Shown piece after piece: positions 1 to 7,689 of a DNA stretch of 13,433 nt; position 1 is the stretch's first letter, and each line of letters starts with the position of its first letter. Source of the stretch: Larix sibirica (taxonomy: Eukaryota > Streptophyta > Pinopsida > Pinales > Pinaceae); NCBI GenBank assembly GCA_004151065.3, contig NWUY0300094265.1:5393-18825 (forward strand). Reading direction: 5' to 3'. A program made the position numbers and the translations under genes. The notes under the pieces were generated by a model, which saw only the letters and a list, made by a program, of their open reading frames with translations, ran no database searches and had not been told where the DNA came from.

Positions 1-300
1 TAAGATTTTTTTAAATTTTCAACCAGAATACTAACAAAATTAGACTGATAATATACTTTAATTCTAACATTTTTTTTTTTAATTTCTAACCCCACAAACA
101 AAATCAGACTAAAAATATGCTCGGAAAAATTTGAAAAATTAGAATATTTAAACTACATCTACATAAATTTATACTCTAATATTCATACAATTTTAAATTA
201 ATAGTGTTTTAAAATAATTAATTTTTTTAATTAAAATAAATAATAAAAAAATTAATTTAATAAAAAAACTCAATTTAAATAATAATAATAAAAATAAAAT
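1..300. other. AT-rich non-coding DNA
   Basis: This stretch is almost entirely A and T, with T-runs near 69-80 and long A/T alternations from about 190 to 300. No reading frame, splice pattern or RNA structure stands out. Such tracts can act as matrix-attachment DNA or lie upstream of plant promoters, but nothing here proves either role. Confidence 0.6.
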
Positions 301-394
301 TCCACGCACCTCCAACAGAAAAAACAAGAGGGACAACCAAACAAAATTTTCCGTTAATTAACGCCGACAATTGAGGCAAATTGTTGGACAGAAA

Positions 395-600
395 AGACCT
401 AGTGTGATGTTCAAGCGTCGACGGCGCCTGTGGTGTTTGTGTTGTGCGCTTGAGAATCTTGATTGTAATTGTGATGTAATGCTATGCTTCTTCTTTTCTT
501 TTTCACAGTGATCAACTACTCAAACACACAGCCACAGCCAGCCCTCGGAACAGCGGACCGCTCTCATGAAAGACCAAGGATGTCTTCCCTACGACCAGGT
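395..600 (+). other. CpG-rich pocket, possible 5' end of a host transcript
   Basis: Inside very AT-rich flanks, 412-436 packs several CpG sites (GCGTCGACGGCGCC). A short ATG frame of 34 codons (407-511) begins just before it. A pyrimidine tract ending in TTTTTCACAG at 498-508 resembles a 3' splice site, and CCAG/GTGCC near 596-602 resembles a 5' splice site. Between them lies an open stretch rich in Gln, Pro and Ser codons. Read together this could be a 5' exon of a host gene, or simply an undecayed patch. I do not recognise a product in any frame and see no clear following exon. The interpretation is inference. Confidence 0.2.
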
Positions 601-602
601 GC

Positions 603-1637
603 CCCTTCATGTTTTTCGAATATTCATTTTCAATTTTATGCATTACATGCATTCAAATTCTGTGTTTTTTTCTTCATCGGGGCACCTTGCCATGCCCACA
701 TAGATTAGAACCAGTGTTCCGGCTGTTTTGCTTACTGCCTTAATGGCAGAATTTCTGTTAATCATTTCAGTCTGTATCTTTATGGGTTGACTGTGGAAAA
801 GGGAGAGAGAGCGAAAAAAACCTAAAATGCAAACCTTTTTTCTTCAAGAGCATCAATGATGTTTCATAACTACTAAAAAAATGATGTGAGGAGTTAGTTT
901 TAGTGTATTAGCTAAGACTCTGAATTTTAGCATGAATTCTGAATGGAAATTGTTTTGATAGAGCAGGAAATCGCTCAGAAAGATTTTAGCGAGAGTTCAC
1001 TGTAATAAGATTGCAAGTTTTTGTTTTGAATTTAATTGTTCGTGGGTGTCACTTTTGAATTTAGGAAAACGAACCTTAATTTGAGAGGACAGGATCAATC
1101 TTCATGGAACCATGAGTTGCACCCACAATTTAGTACTATTGGCATCCATAATCTTGTCCTGTTTAGTACTCTTAGGAGTTCGGTTTCTATGGGTTTCATT
1201 TTTCTTCAATGCCCATTTGCAGGACAAGCCTCAATATTTCTTTAGTCAAGAAATGGACCCCCAATCACCAAGAAGATTGGCTCTCAGTGGCTCCTTTTAT
1301 TGGCGTTGTATTTAGGATACTTAGTGCTATGAACAGTAACCAGAATGATATCAATCTTTGCCTTTGCGTTGTGCATCTCCTCATCTTGTGATCAAGTTTC
1401 TGATTTGATTGCAATGCTTTTGTTGTAAGGAATCCTCACACAAAGCTTTTTATTTTATGTCATTCTAGTTGGAGGTGAGTGGAGGAGATATACTGATTAA
1501 TTGGTCTGATCCAATCCCAATTTTCAGCAAAGGAAGTGGCCTAATTTGTTCAATCATGTGTACATTCCTATTGTAGGGAGGAATTGGTGGAGTAGCGACA
1601 CAGTTTTAGGGATCAAGCAGAATCTGGTAATACTCTA
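603..1637. other. Intergenic or intronic DNA, no recognisable gene
   Basis: No family-level match is visible in six frames. Several AG-ending pyrimidine tracts (for example near 768 and 1222) could be splice acceptors, but no consistent exon chain follows. The only notable reading frame is the small one at 1112-1315, listed separately. The region could be intron or UTR if the CpG pocket upstream is a true first exon. Confidence 0.4.
1112..1315 (+). CDS. Hypothetical 67-aa reading frame with one hydrophobic segment
   Basis: I do not recognise this frame. It begins at an ATG and encodes 67 residues. Residues about 7-34 are strongly hydrophobic (Leu, Ile, Val, Phe) and could span a membrane once; the rest is polar. 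A TTTGCAG splice-acceptor-like site falls inside it at about 1216-1222, so the two halves may not belong to one reading frame. It has no supporting neighbours, and random AT-rich DNA often gives hydrophobic frames of this size because T-rich codons encode Phe, Leu and Ile. It is most likely spurious and is listed only because nothing else occupies the region. Confidence 0.1.
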   Translation: MSCTHNLVLLASIILSCLVLLGVRFLWVSFFFNAHLQDKPQYFFSQEMDPQSPRRLALSGSFYWRCI

Positions 1638-1793
1638 TGTGTTTGTGTTTGTGTTTGTGTTTGTGACTGTGACTGTGAGTACAAAAGAGTAAATGAAACT
1701 ATTTTACTAAATACCTGCTCTTCCTGTGTTTGTGTTTGTGACTGTGAGTACAAAAGAGTAAATGAAACTATTCTACTAAAGACCTGCTCTTCC
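1637..1793. repeat. GTGTTT microsatellite plus tandem duplication of about 70 bp
   Basis: A run of GTGTTT units (about 1637-1664) leads into a two-copy tandem repeat. Copy 1 is 1650-1724 (75 bp) and copy 2 is 1725-1793 (69 bp). They differ by one extra GACTGT block in copy 1 and two point changes. Both copies end in CCTGCTCTTCC. The size difference is explained by slippage in the short internal repeat. The minus strand stays open through both copies, but only because the units are multiples of three; it looks like a shadow, not a gene. Confidence 0.9.
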
Positions 1794-1805
1794 ACACTGG
1801 TAGCT

Positions 1806-1892
1806 TGCTCAAGAGGGAACGTCGAAGCTCAGTCTAGGGATGGATGTGCTGCTCAAGAGGGAACGTCGAAGCTTAGTCTAGGGATGGATGTG
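1806..1892. repeat. Tandem duplication, 44-bp unit
   Basis: TGCTCAAGAGGGAACGTCGA begins at 1806 and again at 1850, and each copy runs to GGGATGGATGTG. The copies differ by a single C/T change (AAGCTC against AAGCTT). It starts only 13 bp after the preceding duplication ends. No gene is involved. Confidence 0.92.
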
Positions 1893-2049
1893 GTAGCAGG
1901 GGGTGTATTATCCTCTGAATCTGGGTAGTGAATCTAAAATATTAGGTTATTGTCTATATTACTGGTTAATTGTTTAGCTTCCTGCTAACAACAATAGTGA
2001 ATTAAATTTATAAATAATATTTAAATAAAACCTTAAATGCTTCCCATCA

Positions 2050-2153
2050 CAATTAGGAATTCTTCAAAATTTTACAAAATGTTCAATATTCTAAAAATAC
2101 CCAATTAGGAATTCTTTAAAATTTTACAAAATGTTCAATATTCTAAAAATACC
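2050..2153. repeat. Tandem duplication, 52-bp unit
   Basis: CAATTAGGAATTCTT starts at 2050 and again at 2102. The two 52-bp copies, each running to CTAAAAATACC, differ at one position (C/T). They are AT-rich and non-coding. Confidence 0.92.
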
Positions 2154-2176
2154 CAACATCCAGAAACGATGCGAAC

Positions 2177-2307
2177 TGGGAGGAACTTCATTTCTCTTGT
2201 ATGCATCATTAAGACCTTTGAGCTTATTTTGATTGGAAGATTTGGGAAGAACTTCATTTCTCTTCTATGCATCATTAAGACCTTTGAGCTTATTTTGATT
2301 GGAGATT
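2177..2307. repeat. Tandem duplication, 66-bp unit
   Basis: TGGGAGGAACTTCATTTCTC (2177) is repeated as TGGGAAGAACTTCATTTCTC (2243). Copies span 2177-2242 and 2243-2307. They differ by two substitutions (G/A, G/C) and a one-base indel near the end. Non-coding. Confidence 0.92.
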
Positions 2308-2728
2308 TCACCTATCAACTGGCATGGAGTTAAATCAACAGTTGACTTGGTTCCATGCCCATTGAATTAATGGAATCTTCAATCCAATCCAGATAAAGAT
2401 GTCCCATTAAAACCCCTGTGGAGAAAGACAAAGAACAAAAAAAATTCCACCTGGGTGGAGTGTTACTCAAAAATGAGAAGAAAGGAAAGGAAAATCATTT
2501 CAACAAGGTCTTGTGCTGATCAAATTTGGAAGAAGAATGAAAAATTCGATGCAAATTTTGTGCTAATCGAAGGCTGTAGACAACGAAGACTAATTTACCA
2601 CATATTTCACAATTCATGCATATTATCAGAATGGTCAGTGAGAAGAAAAAGTTGATCAGTAATGTTTTATGAAGCATGGGAGATTTAAGCTAAAGGATTT
2701 CTTAAAAGCTGAGGATCTCAGAAAAATA
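2308..2728. other. Non-coding spacer
   Basis: I see no recognisable gene or RNA here. A small hairpin-capable CCACC-TG-GGTGG lies at 2447-2458. Short open frames on both strands (about 60-66 codons around 2455-2677) overlap each other and resemble no family, so I take them as chance. Confidence 0.5.
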
Positions 2729-2730
2729 CT

Positions 2731-2850
2731 ACACTTCAATTTCATGCTTTTAAATGGATGGATTGAAAGTGATAATATGTGAAGAAACTACACTTCACAC
2801 TTCAATTTCATGCTTTTAAGTGGATGGATTGAAATTGGTAGTATATGAAA
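2731..2850. repeat. Tandem duplication, 66-bp unit
   Basis: ACACTTCAATTTCATGCTTT starts at 2731 and again at 2797, both followed by TAA/GTGGATGGATTGAAA. The second copy is more diverged at its right end (GTGATAATATGTGAA against TTGGTAGTATATGAA). A partial third start, CTACACTTCA, lies at 2788-2797 at the junction. Non-coding. Confidence 0.88.
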
Positions 2851-2989
2851 TTTGAATCTGTTTGATAATTAATTCAGTCCTGTTTCCATTTTCTGATTTG
2901 AAATCCAAAATATTAAACCTGTCCATATGCCCAAAGCCCGGTTCTTTTAACACAATTTTCTTGTAAGTCCCCATCTCAAAAAATTTGGT

Positions 2990-3115
2990 AAGTCTACATC
3001 TGATGTCCATCTGACCCTTTGCCAGTTCCTGTCCGGTCCCAATCTGACCTTTAGGCTGACCCTTGGCAGGTTCTGGTCCTGTCCAATCCCGGTCTCGTCC
3101 TGTCCCGGTTATAAC
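2990..3115. repeat. Decayed GC-rich repeat with CCGGTCC-like units
   Basis: Between AT-rich flanks this stretch carries degenerate units of the form CTGACCCTTTGCCAGTTC followed by CTGTCCGGTCCC (3011-3040), then CTGACCCTTGGCAGGTTC and CTGTCCAATCCC (3056-3090), then further CCGGTCTCGTCCTGTCCCGG. Repeats of GGTCCGG/CCGGTCC character are common near the ends of plant hAT-type and other non-autonomous elements, so a transposon fragment is possible. No terminal inverted repeats or target-site duplications are evident. The 166-codon minus-strand frame across it (3316-2816) looks like a by-product of the repeat. Confidence 0.4.
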
Positions 3116-3964
3116 TAGATTCAAAAGCTTCATAATGGAGGATTCTAGTTGTGACAGTTGTTGTCTTTTTTGATATTTTTTTTTATGTATTTTTTGTTTG
3201 TTGGATATATATATATTTTTTTCGAGTGATGGTTCATCATTTATTTGAAAAATGACATTATGAATTAAAAAAAAATAACTTTGATGTCCTTGATACACTG
3301 AAAATGTTACTATCAAAGATAAGTTGGCACTTGTAACCCTTATACTTATTCATACACACAAAATAACACCAACATCTCTTACTAAAAACATATGAGTTTG
3401 CAAAAAATAGATATGATATGTGAGGTTAATTTGTGCTCCTCCACTACATTGACTCCTCTTCTACCTGGGAATAGCCTAACCTTTAAGAATAAACTTGTTA
3501 GCACCATCATTTGAAGTTTTGGAAAAATGCACATAACATGGTTTGTACTTGTGCACATGCATCTAATTGGCATTGGCATGCCTCCTAAAGTTTATATGTA
3601 GTTCCAACCAATAATGCAATATTAAGGCATACTCCAACAAAGGCACATGCATGTTAATATCATTATAGTGATGTAGAACAATTTTAAAATTGACAACGTT
3701 CTATTTATTGTCTATGCCTTCTCAAGTAGGGTTGGTCCCTAAAAGTATTCCCTAAGATAGTGAAGGCACATAACCCTGAGCTATGCTCCAAGGCATTCAA
3801 AGTATTACCAACTCTTTACCAAAGCTCTTCGCAAGTAAGGCACTATCATTGAGTTAGGAACTTCTATTTCTTCCCTCGAGGAAACGAGTCTTAGCACTAT
3901 TTTTATTCCCCTCAAAGCAAAGCAACTCTCCTACCATACCAAAGCTAGGGGCTTGACATAAGTT
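3116..3964. other. Non-coding spacer
   Basis: No gene is recognised. There is a TA repeat at about 3205-3215 followed by T7CGAGTGA at 3216-3229, a 14-mer that recurs in inverted orientation at 8596-8609. The rest is unremarkable AT-rich DNA with scattered short frames. Part of it could be an LTR or leader of the gypsy element downstream, but I cannot define LTR edges. Confidence 0.4.
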
Positions 3965-4327
3965 ATGCCCCCTTGCGCGATGTTCAGATCCAAGACCAAT
4001 TTAACACATTCACAAGAAGACGACATTTGGCTAATCACCTATGTGGTTTTGAAATGGAGGAATGAAGTTGCTCGACTAGTAAGGAGAGAAAATTCTTTCA
4101 AGTTGGAGGTGGAACAAAAAGCCTTGAGAATAGAGAGAGTGACGTGTTATTATAGCTATTGGTCAACTAGGAATTATTCCATGGTATTTATTATACCAGG
4201 TTTGGGGGAGAAAAGGGGCATAGTTGCTCAACTTAAAGAGAAAGGAACAATCATTTTGTTGACACACAATTCACTTGCACTTAAAATATTTCAAACCATG
4301 TTAACATATTTGCTAATGGGTGTTTGA
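3965..4327 (+). CDS. Hypothetical 120-aa reading frame
   Basis: I do not recognise this frame. It opens with ATG and runs 120 residues. The first 60 residues are polar and charged; residues about 90-120 are hydrophobic (Ile, Leu, Thr). There is no visible domain, signal peptide or motif. It sits about 550 bp upstream of decayed coding relics of a gypsy-type element and could be element leader sequence, a relic of an unrelated coding region, or chance. One hundred and twenty codons is longer than expected by chance in AT-rich DNA but not exceptional over 13 kb. Confidence 0.15.
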   Translation: MPPCAMFRSKTNLTHSQEDDIWLITYVVLKWRNEVARLVRRENSFKLEVEQKALRIERVTCYYSYWSTRNYSMVFIIPGLGEKRGIVAQLKEKGTIILLTHNSLALKIFQTMLTYLLMGV

Positions 4328-4881
4328 CCACTATACTATTTTGTAACTAAATTATTTGATGTTCAAGATATTATATGTGATCTTTGGGTTATGGTTATTT
4401 GGTGATACTTATATTAAAGAGTACAATGGATGCTTATGGGTTTCCCTTTAAGATTGTGTGGACATTATAGTGCAAATATTACTATATTGCATTTCATGGT
4501 TATATGTTTATTTTATTTATTATGTTAATGGATGTGTGTATCATTGTTATTCTTTTTTGTTCTAACTTTATGGAGCATAGTCAAATATTTATGTAACATT
4601 ATGGATACAACTAGATGTTATCAATTCGTTATGCATTAATTCTTTTAAGGTTGCTATTGAATGGATGCTTTGGGTATCACTATGATTTCTCCAAAAGGGT
4701 TGAAAATCTAGTATCCTTGATTATAGCATAATATAACTATGTTGGACAACCATGATAACCATGATTCTCATATTCAACGCCAATAATCGGTTCCCTTATT
4801 GGGACTAATCAACACATTGTGCGGGAGCATCATGTTATGGAGACCAATCAGAGAAGAAATTCAAAGATCGTTGATCATTAG
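4328..4881. other. Non-coding stretch, possible retroelement leader
   Basis: AT-rich, with no open frame of note. The phrase ATGGATGCTT recurs (near 4428 and 4662), both times followed by GGGT after a few bases. It lies just upstream of the decayed coding block at 4882, so it may be the LTR or 5' leader of that element. I could not find a clear tRNA-complementary primer-binding site. Confidence 0.35.
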
Positions 4882-5187
4882 GTGGATTCAGTTTCCGTGC
4901 GAAAAAATTATCCATTGGGATTTAGGGTTCAAAGATTGAATGACTCTTTTCTCTCCATTGAAGAATGTGAAATTTTATGGGTTGGGTTTTTTGTGGTGTT
5001 GGAAGATGGTTTAAGAGAGTTGTTGAGATTAACCCACATGTTTGGAAGAATGCTGAAAATATTGAATAGAGTAGATAGTGATACCACAATTTGAATTGGG
5101 TTATGGATTTTTGGTTTGAGCATGTGCTTGAAGGGTATATCCCTGAGTTTGCAATTGAGAATTTCTTATCCTTTACAAATATGTAAG
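4882..5187 (+). pseudogene. Decayed coding relic upstream of the retropepsin, part 1
   Basis: Two consecutive open stretches in different frames read like ordinary protein. The first is 70 codons with no ATG start (4882-5094), mixed polar with a leucine-rich second half (EDGLRELLRLTHMFGRM). A frame change near 5095 leads into WVMDFWFEHVLEGYIPEFAI and onward, ending in a TAA at about 5187. The change of frame without loss of protein-like character suggests an old frameshift in one coding region. It lies about 800 bp upstream of a Ty3/gypsy protease relic on the same strand, so a gag-side or leader ORF is the natural guess. I do not recognise a capsid or zinc-knuckle motif, and the assignment is inference. 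Confidence 0.3.
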
Positions 5188-5292
5188 AAGATTTCTTGAA
5201 TGGTGATCGAAGAATATTGGTAAAGGAGATTCTTGTGTGAGTAAAAATATTGTTGGTTGAGTCAAGGTTGTCGCCTTCTTATCCCAATAGAA

Positions 5293-5817
5293 CGGTATCT
5301 TAAGTGTCACACTTAAGGGATGTGACTTGGAGGGTGGACAAGGTGTGGAGTTGAAAATCATAGTAAAGATGGTTGACATGATACCTGGGATTAGCATGGG
5401 GACTAAGCACATTGAGTGCAATGCCACTGAGAGACAAATATGGTGGAAGAAGTAGATGGAGAAAATACACCCAAGTAAGAAAGTCACCATGAGGGAGTAC
5501 AATGAAGAGGTTGATATAGAGTTGCAAGATGAGAGAACCGAGGAGAAAAGATAATGAGGTTGACAAGCACATGGATGAAAGAGGTAGGAGATGGGAGACT
5601 GAGACATTGGAAAATCTTCATGAGGCTTCTTCTAGACAAGGCTGGTGGAAGGAAAATGCTAGTAGAAAAATTATGTATGTTGGAACATAGAGTATTGGGA
5701 GTGCTTGTGAGGAACCTATGTTTGACGAGGGAGGTGTTTGGTGTTGTGGCACATTTGTATAATGGATACAATGGTAATAAAGTTGATAGTTGGGAAAGTG
5801 AGAATCAATGGCAGTGA
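5293..5817 (+). pseudogene. Decayed coding relic upstream of the retropepsin, part 2
   Basis: From about 5293 one frame reads SVTLKGCDLEGGQGVELKII and continues through KHIECNATERQIWWKK to a TAG at 5453. It goes on in the same frame through a highly charged section (MREYNEEVDIELQDERTEEK) to a TAA at 5552. A one-base shift then gives DERGRRWETETLENLHEASS and GWWKENASRK up to a TAG at 5688, with protein-like sequence continuing to about 5757. The charged, coiled-coil-prone composition and the upstream position suggest a gag-like or accessory region of the same gypsy element. No CCHC zinc knuckle is visible. The family is unidentified. The 144-codon minus-strand frame over 5607-5173 is a shadow of this region. 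Confidence 0.35.
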
Positions 5818-5995
5818 TGAAGTAGGAACCCAGTCTAGCTAGAGAACCACCATGACTATGTTTTTTTCATATTGGTGATACTCACATGTTCTCTATAGTA
5901 GTTGACACTATTAGCGAGTTAGTGGAAGAGAGAAAGCATGATAGGTTAGTGCATAATGATACCAAGATATGAACCAATGGCACCTCTCTTGAGAA

Positions 5996-6700
5996 TTGAT
6001 TTACTCATCAAAGGCATTTAGCCTTGCACGTGAGTTTGAAGTATGTGATACAAATGAGGTGAGAGGAATATTACATTTCTTTGTTAATATTTTAAATGAC
6101 AAGCAATTGTCTAGAAGGTTGTGCAATGCATTGAGTCAATGGATTGCAACTTTCGATTATGAGTTTGATATAAATACCCCTTTTCTAGAAAGAGATGCAT
6201 GTTTAGTGCAAGGGAAGGAGAAAACTTGAAGTTTTAAGGAGTTTAGATTGAATGCATTGTTAGGAGGATACAAAGCAAAGGATGCAATATTAGATCTAGG
6301 ATATGATGTGAACATCTTGCCTAATAAATCTTGGGAATTGATGGGTAAACTCAAGCTAGTATGTTCACCGATGCAATTGCACCTTGCCTACGAATATAAG
6401 ATCTATCATATTGGGCCATTGAAGGAGGTGGAGGTTGGTTTGGATGGGATCAAGACATTTGCATATTTCAAATTCATTGAGATTATGGATTAAAAAAATT
6501 CCTATCTTGCATTGTTAGGGATAGGCTAGACATTTGACAATGATGTTATTCTAAATTTGGAACAAAGGCACATGTCCTTTTTTCCAAGGGGAGTGCTACA
6601 TGTAGTATATACAACTAACCCAACACGAGGGGCATAGTTCATAGAGCTAGTAAAATACAATTTGGATAGCAACATCATTGAAGTAGTGTAATATTATTTC
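5996..6700 (+). pseudogene. Gypsy retropepsin (aspartic protease) domain, decayed
   Basis: One reading frame runs through the block with stops at 6227-6229, 6491-6493, 6512-6514 and about 6636. The protease core is clear: ILDLGYDVNILPNKSWELMG (from about 6287), then SPMQLHL, YKIYHIGPLKEVEV, FKFIEIMD and LALLGIG, followed by FDNDVILNLEQRHMSF. This matches the retropepsin of plant gypsy polyproteins, which cleaves the Gag-Pol precursor. The catalytic triplet reads DLG where a classical enzyme has D-T/S-G; I believe related plant elements also vary here, so this is not clear proof of loss. The stretch before the core (5996-6226) is plausibly the protein just upstream of the protease. It is non-functional because of the stops. 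Confidence 0.8.
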
Positions 6701-6866
6701 CAGGAGGAAAGAGGGCCATGTTAACCCTATCATTGATGGAAAATTTAGTTGGCTAATATTTTCTCATTTAAAAATTGCTATTGCTTTTGATGATCCCATC
6801 TGTCGATAGAAAATGAGATATTATGAGGTTTTTTCTTAGCATTGTACAATGGTGAAATCTATTTGA
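6701..6866 (+). other. Eroded spacer within the gypsy element
   Basis: Between the protease block and the next coherent frame, stops occur in all frames and no motif is visible. Short pieces remain protein-like, but I cannot assign them. Confidence 0.4.
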
Positions 6867-7200
6867 TGGATACGCAGAGAGCTCAAATACTGTCCTAAGT
6901 GTAATGGCATAGGGGATGTGGATGAGTTTTTGGACTAGATGAAAGAGTCTATATATCTAGAAAAGTATGTTGAGGCATCGGATGCGTACACCTACAAGGT
7001 GGTAGAAAACCCATAGAGAACCTTAATGACGTACACCTACAAGGTGGTAGACAACCCATAGAGAACCTTAATGACATGGGAGGTGGAAGAGAATACAAGA
7101 TAGGGGGAAGCAAGAAAAGTAGAGAAAAAAAGGGATTGTTGCTCTTGTTTCATAGTCACAGAGGTCCAAGTGCACATATTACCAAGTGTAGGGGCCATTT
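6867..7200 (+). pseudogene. Unassigned frame between protease and RT of the gypsy element
   Basis: A single frame stays protein-like for about 110 codons. It starts WIRRELKYCPKC, continues DVDEFLD, SIYLEKYVEASDAYTYKVV, then TWEVEENTR, GEARKVEKKRDCCSCF. It is interrupted by exactly four stops, all TAG (6936, 7014, 7059, 7101). TAG arises by one change from TGG or CAG, as expected from deamination of methylated cytosine on either strand. The CPKC and CCSC pairs could be remains of a metal-binding site, but this is speculation. I do not recognise the domain. It contains an in-frame 45-bp duplication, listed separately. Confidence 0.4.
6986..7075 (+). repeat. 45-bp tandem duplication inside the gypsy relic
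   Basis: GTACACCTACAAGGTGGTAG begins at 6986 and again at 7031. The two 45-bp copies run to CCTTAATGAC and differ by one base (GAAAAC against GACAAC). The unit is a multiple of three, so the surrounding frame is kept. Both copies contain the same in-frame TAG (7014 and 7059). Confidence 0.95.
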
Positions 7201-7321
7201 GGAGCAGGAAGAATTCCTTATAATCCATTAGCCACATAAGTTTGTTCACACATTGGGAGTTATATCAAAGACTTCACATGCACACGAGGAAACATGACCT
7301 CAAACAAGGGATTGAGATATA

Positions 7322-7666
7322 TTGCATAAGAACTTCAACACAACATTCAACTATGCAAGTAAGGACTCTAGAATTGTTGTTTCCTTACAAAATATCAAGT
7401 TATTTATGTTTAGAGATGTTTATATGGAACATAAGAGGTTCATGACAAAGCGCATGGATCCCCTCTATCTTCTTAAGATAGAGGATGATGATGAGGTTGA
7501 GCAGGAGTCTAACGAAGAGCTGCATAATTTAAATTTCAATGGAAGTAGAGTTGAGGACAAAATCAAAGATAAAGGTGAAACTAGTGAACATGAATACTAC
7601 CAAGAAGTCGTGAAGGCAAAGAAAGTGAATATATGTATGAAGAGAGTCTTTATATGGTGCACATAG
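7322..7666 (+). pseudogene. Acidic reading frame in the gypsy protease-RT spacer
   Basis: About 114 codons are open with no ATG start, although a related protein-like reading in another frame precedes it (7242-7445). From about residue 40 it turns acidic and lysine-rich: KIEDDDEVEQESNEELHNL, then VEDKIKDKGETSEHEYYQEV. No family is recognised. Its position between the protease and the RT suggests a linker region of the polyprotein. A perfect 10-bp inverted repeat (7462-7484) falls inside it. It ends in TAG, after which a frameshifted continuation leads into the RT block. Confidence 0.3.
7462..7484. repeat. Perfect 10-bp inverted repeat, 3-base loop
   Basis: CCTCTATCTT, CTT, AAGATAGAGG forms a perfect stem. 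It lies within the acidic reading frame of the dead gypsy element. It may be chance or a palindromic duplication; no run of T follows and no terminator role is implied. Confidence 0.8.
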
Positions 7667-7689
7667 GGTATTTGGTGGGATGAATAAAA

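Noticed and set aside
1613-1795. Minus-strand frame with a repeated EEQVFS...QSQTQTQ pattern, suggesting a repeat protein
   Set aside because: The protein repeat is just the 69-75 bp DNA duplication and GTGTTT microsatellite read in a frame that happens to stay open.
1650-2850. CRISPR-like array
   Set aside because: The repeats are different sequences, each present only twice and directly adjacent with no spacers, in eukaryotic DNA.
2816-3316. 166-codon minus-strand open frame
   Set aside because: It crosses the GC-rich repeat island and a tandem duplication copy, has Gly/Gln repeats produced by the DNA repeat, and resembles no family. I take it as a chance frame.
4328-4881. 5' LTR and primer-binding site of the gypsy element
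   Set aside because: No TG...CA boundaries, no second LTR copy in the window and no convincing tRNA-complementary site could be seen, so I did not call it.
5173-5607. 144-codon minus-strand open frame, hydrophobic and Ser/Pro-rich
   Set aside because: It lies opposite the + strand coding relic whose charged residues give hydrophobic complements; a shadow frame.
7242-7445. Separate small gene of 67 codons
   Set aside because: It overlaps the acidic frame at 7322-7666 in another phase and lies inside the decayed gypsy element; better explained as frameshifted polyprotein remains or chance.
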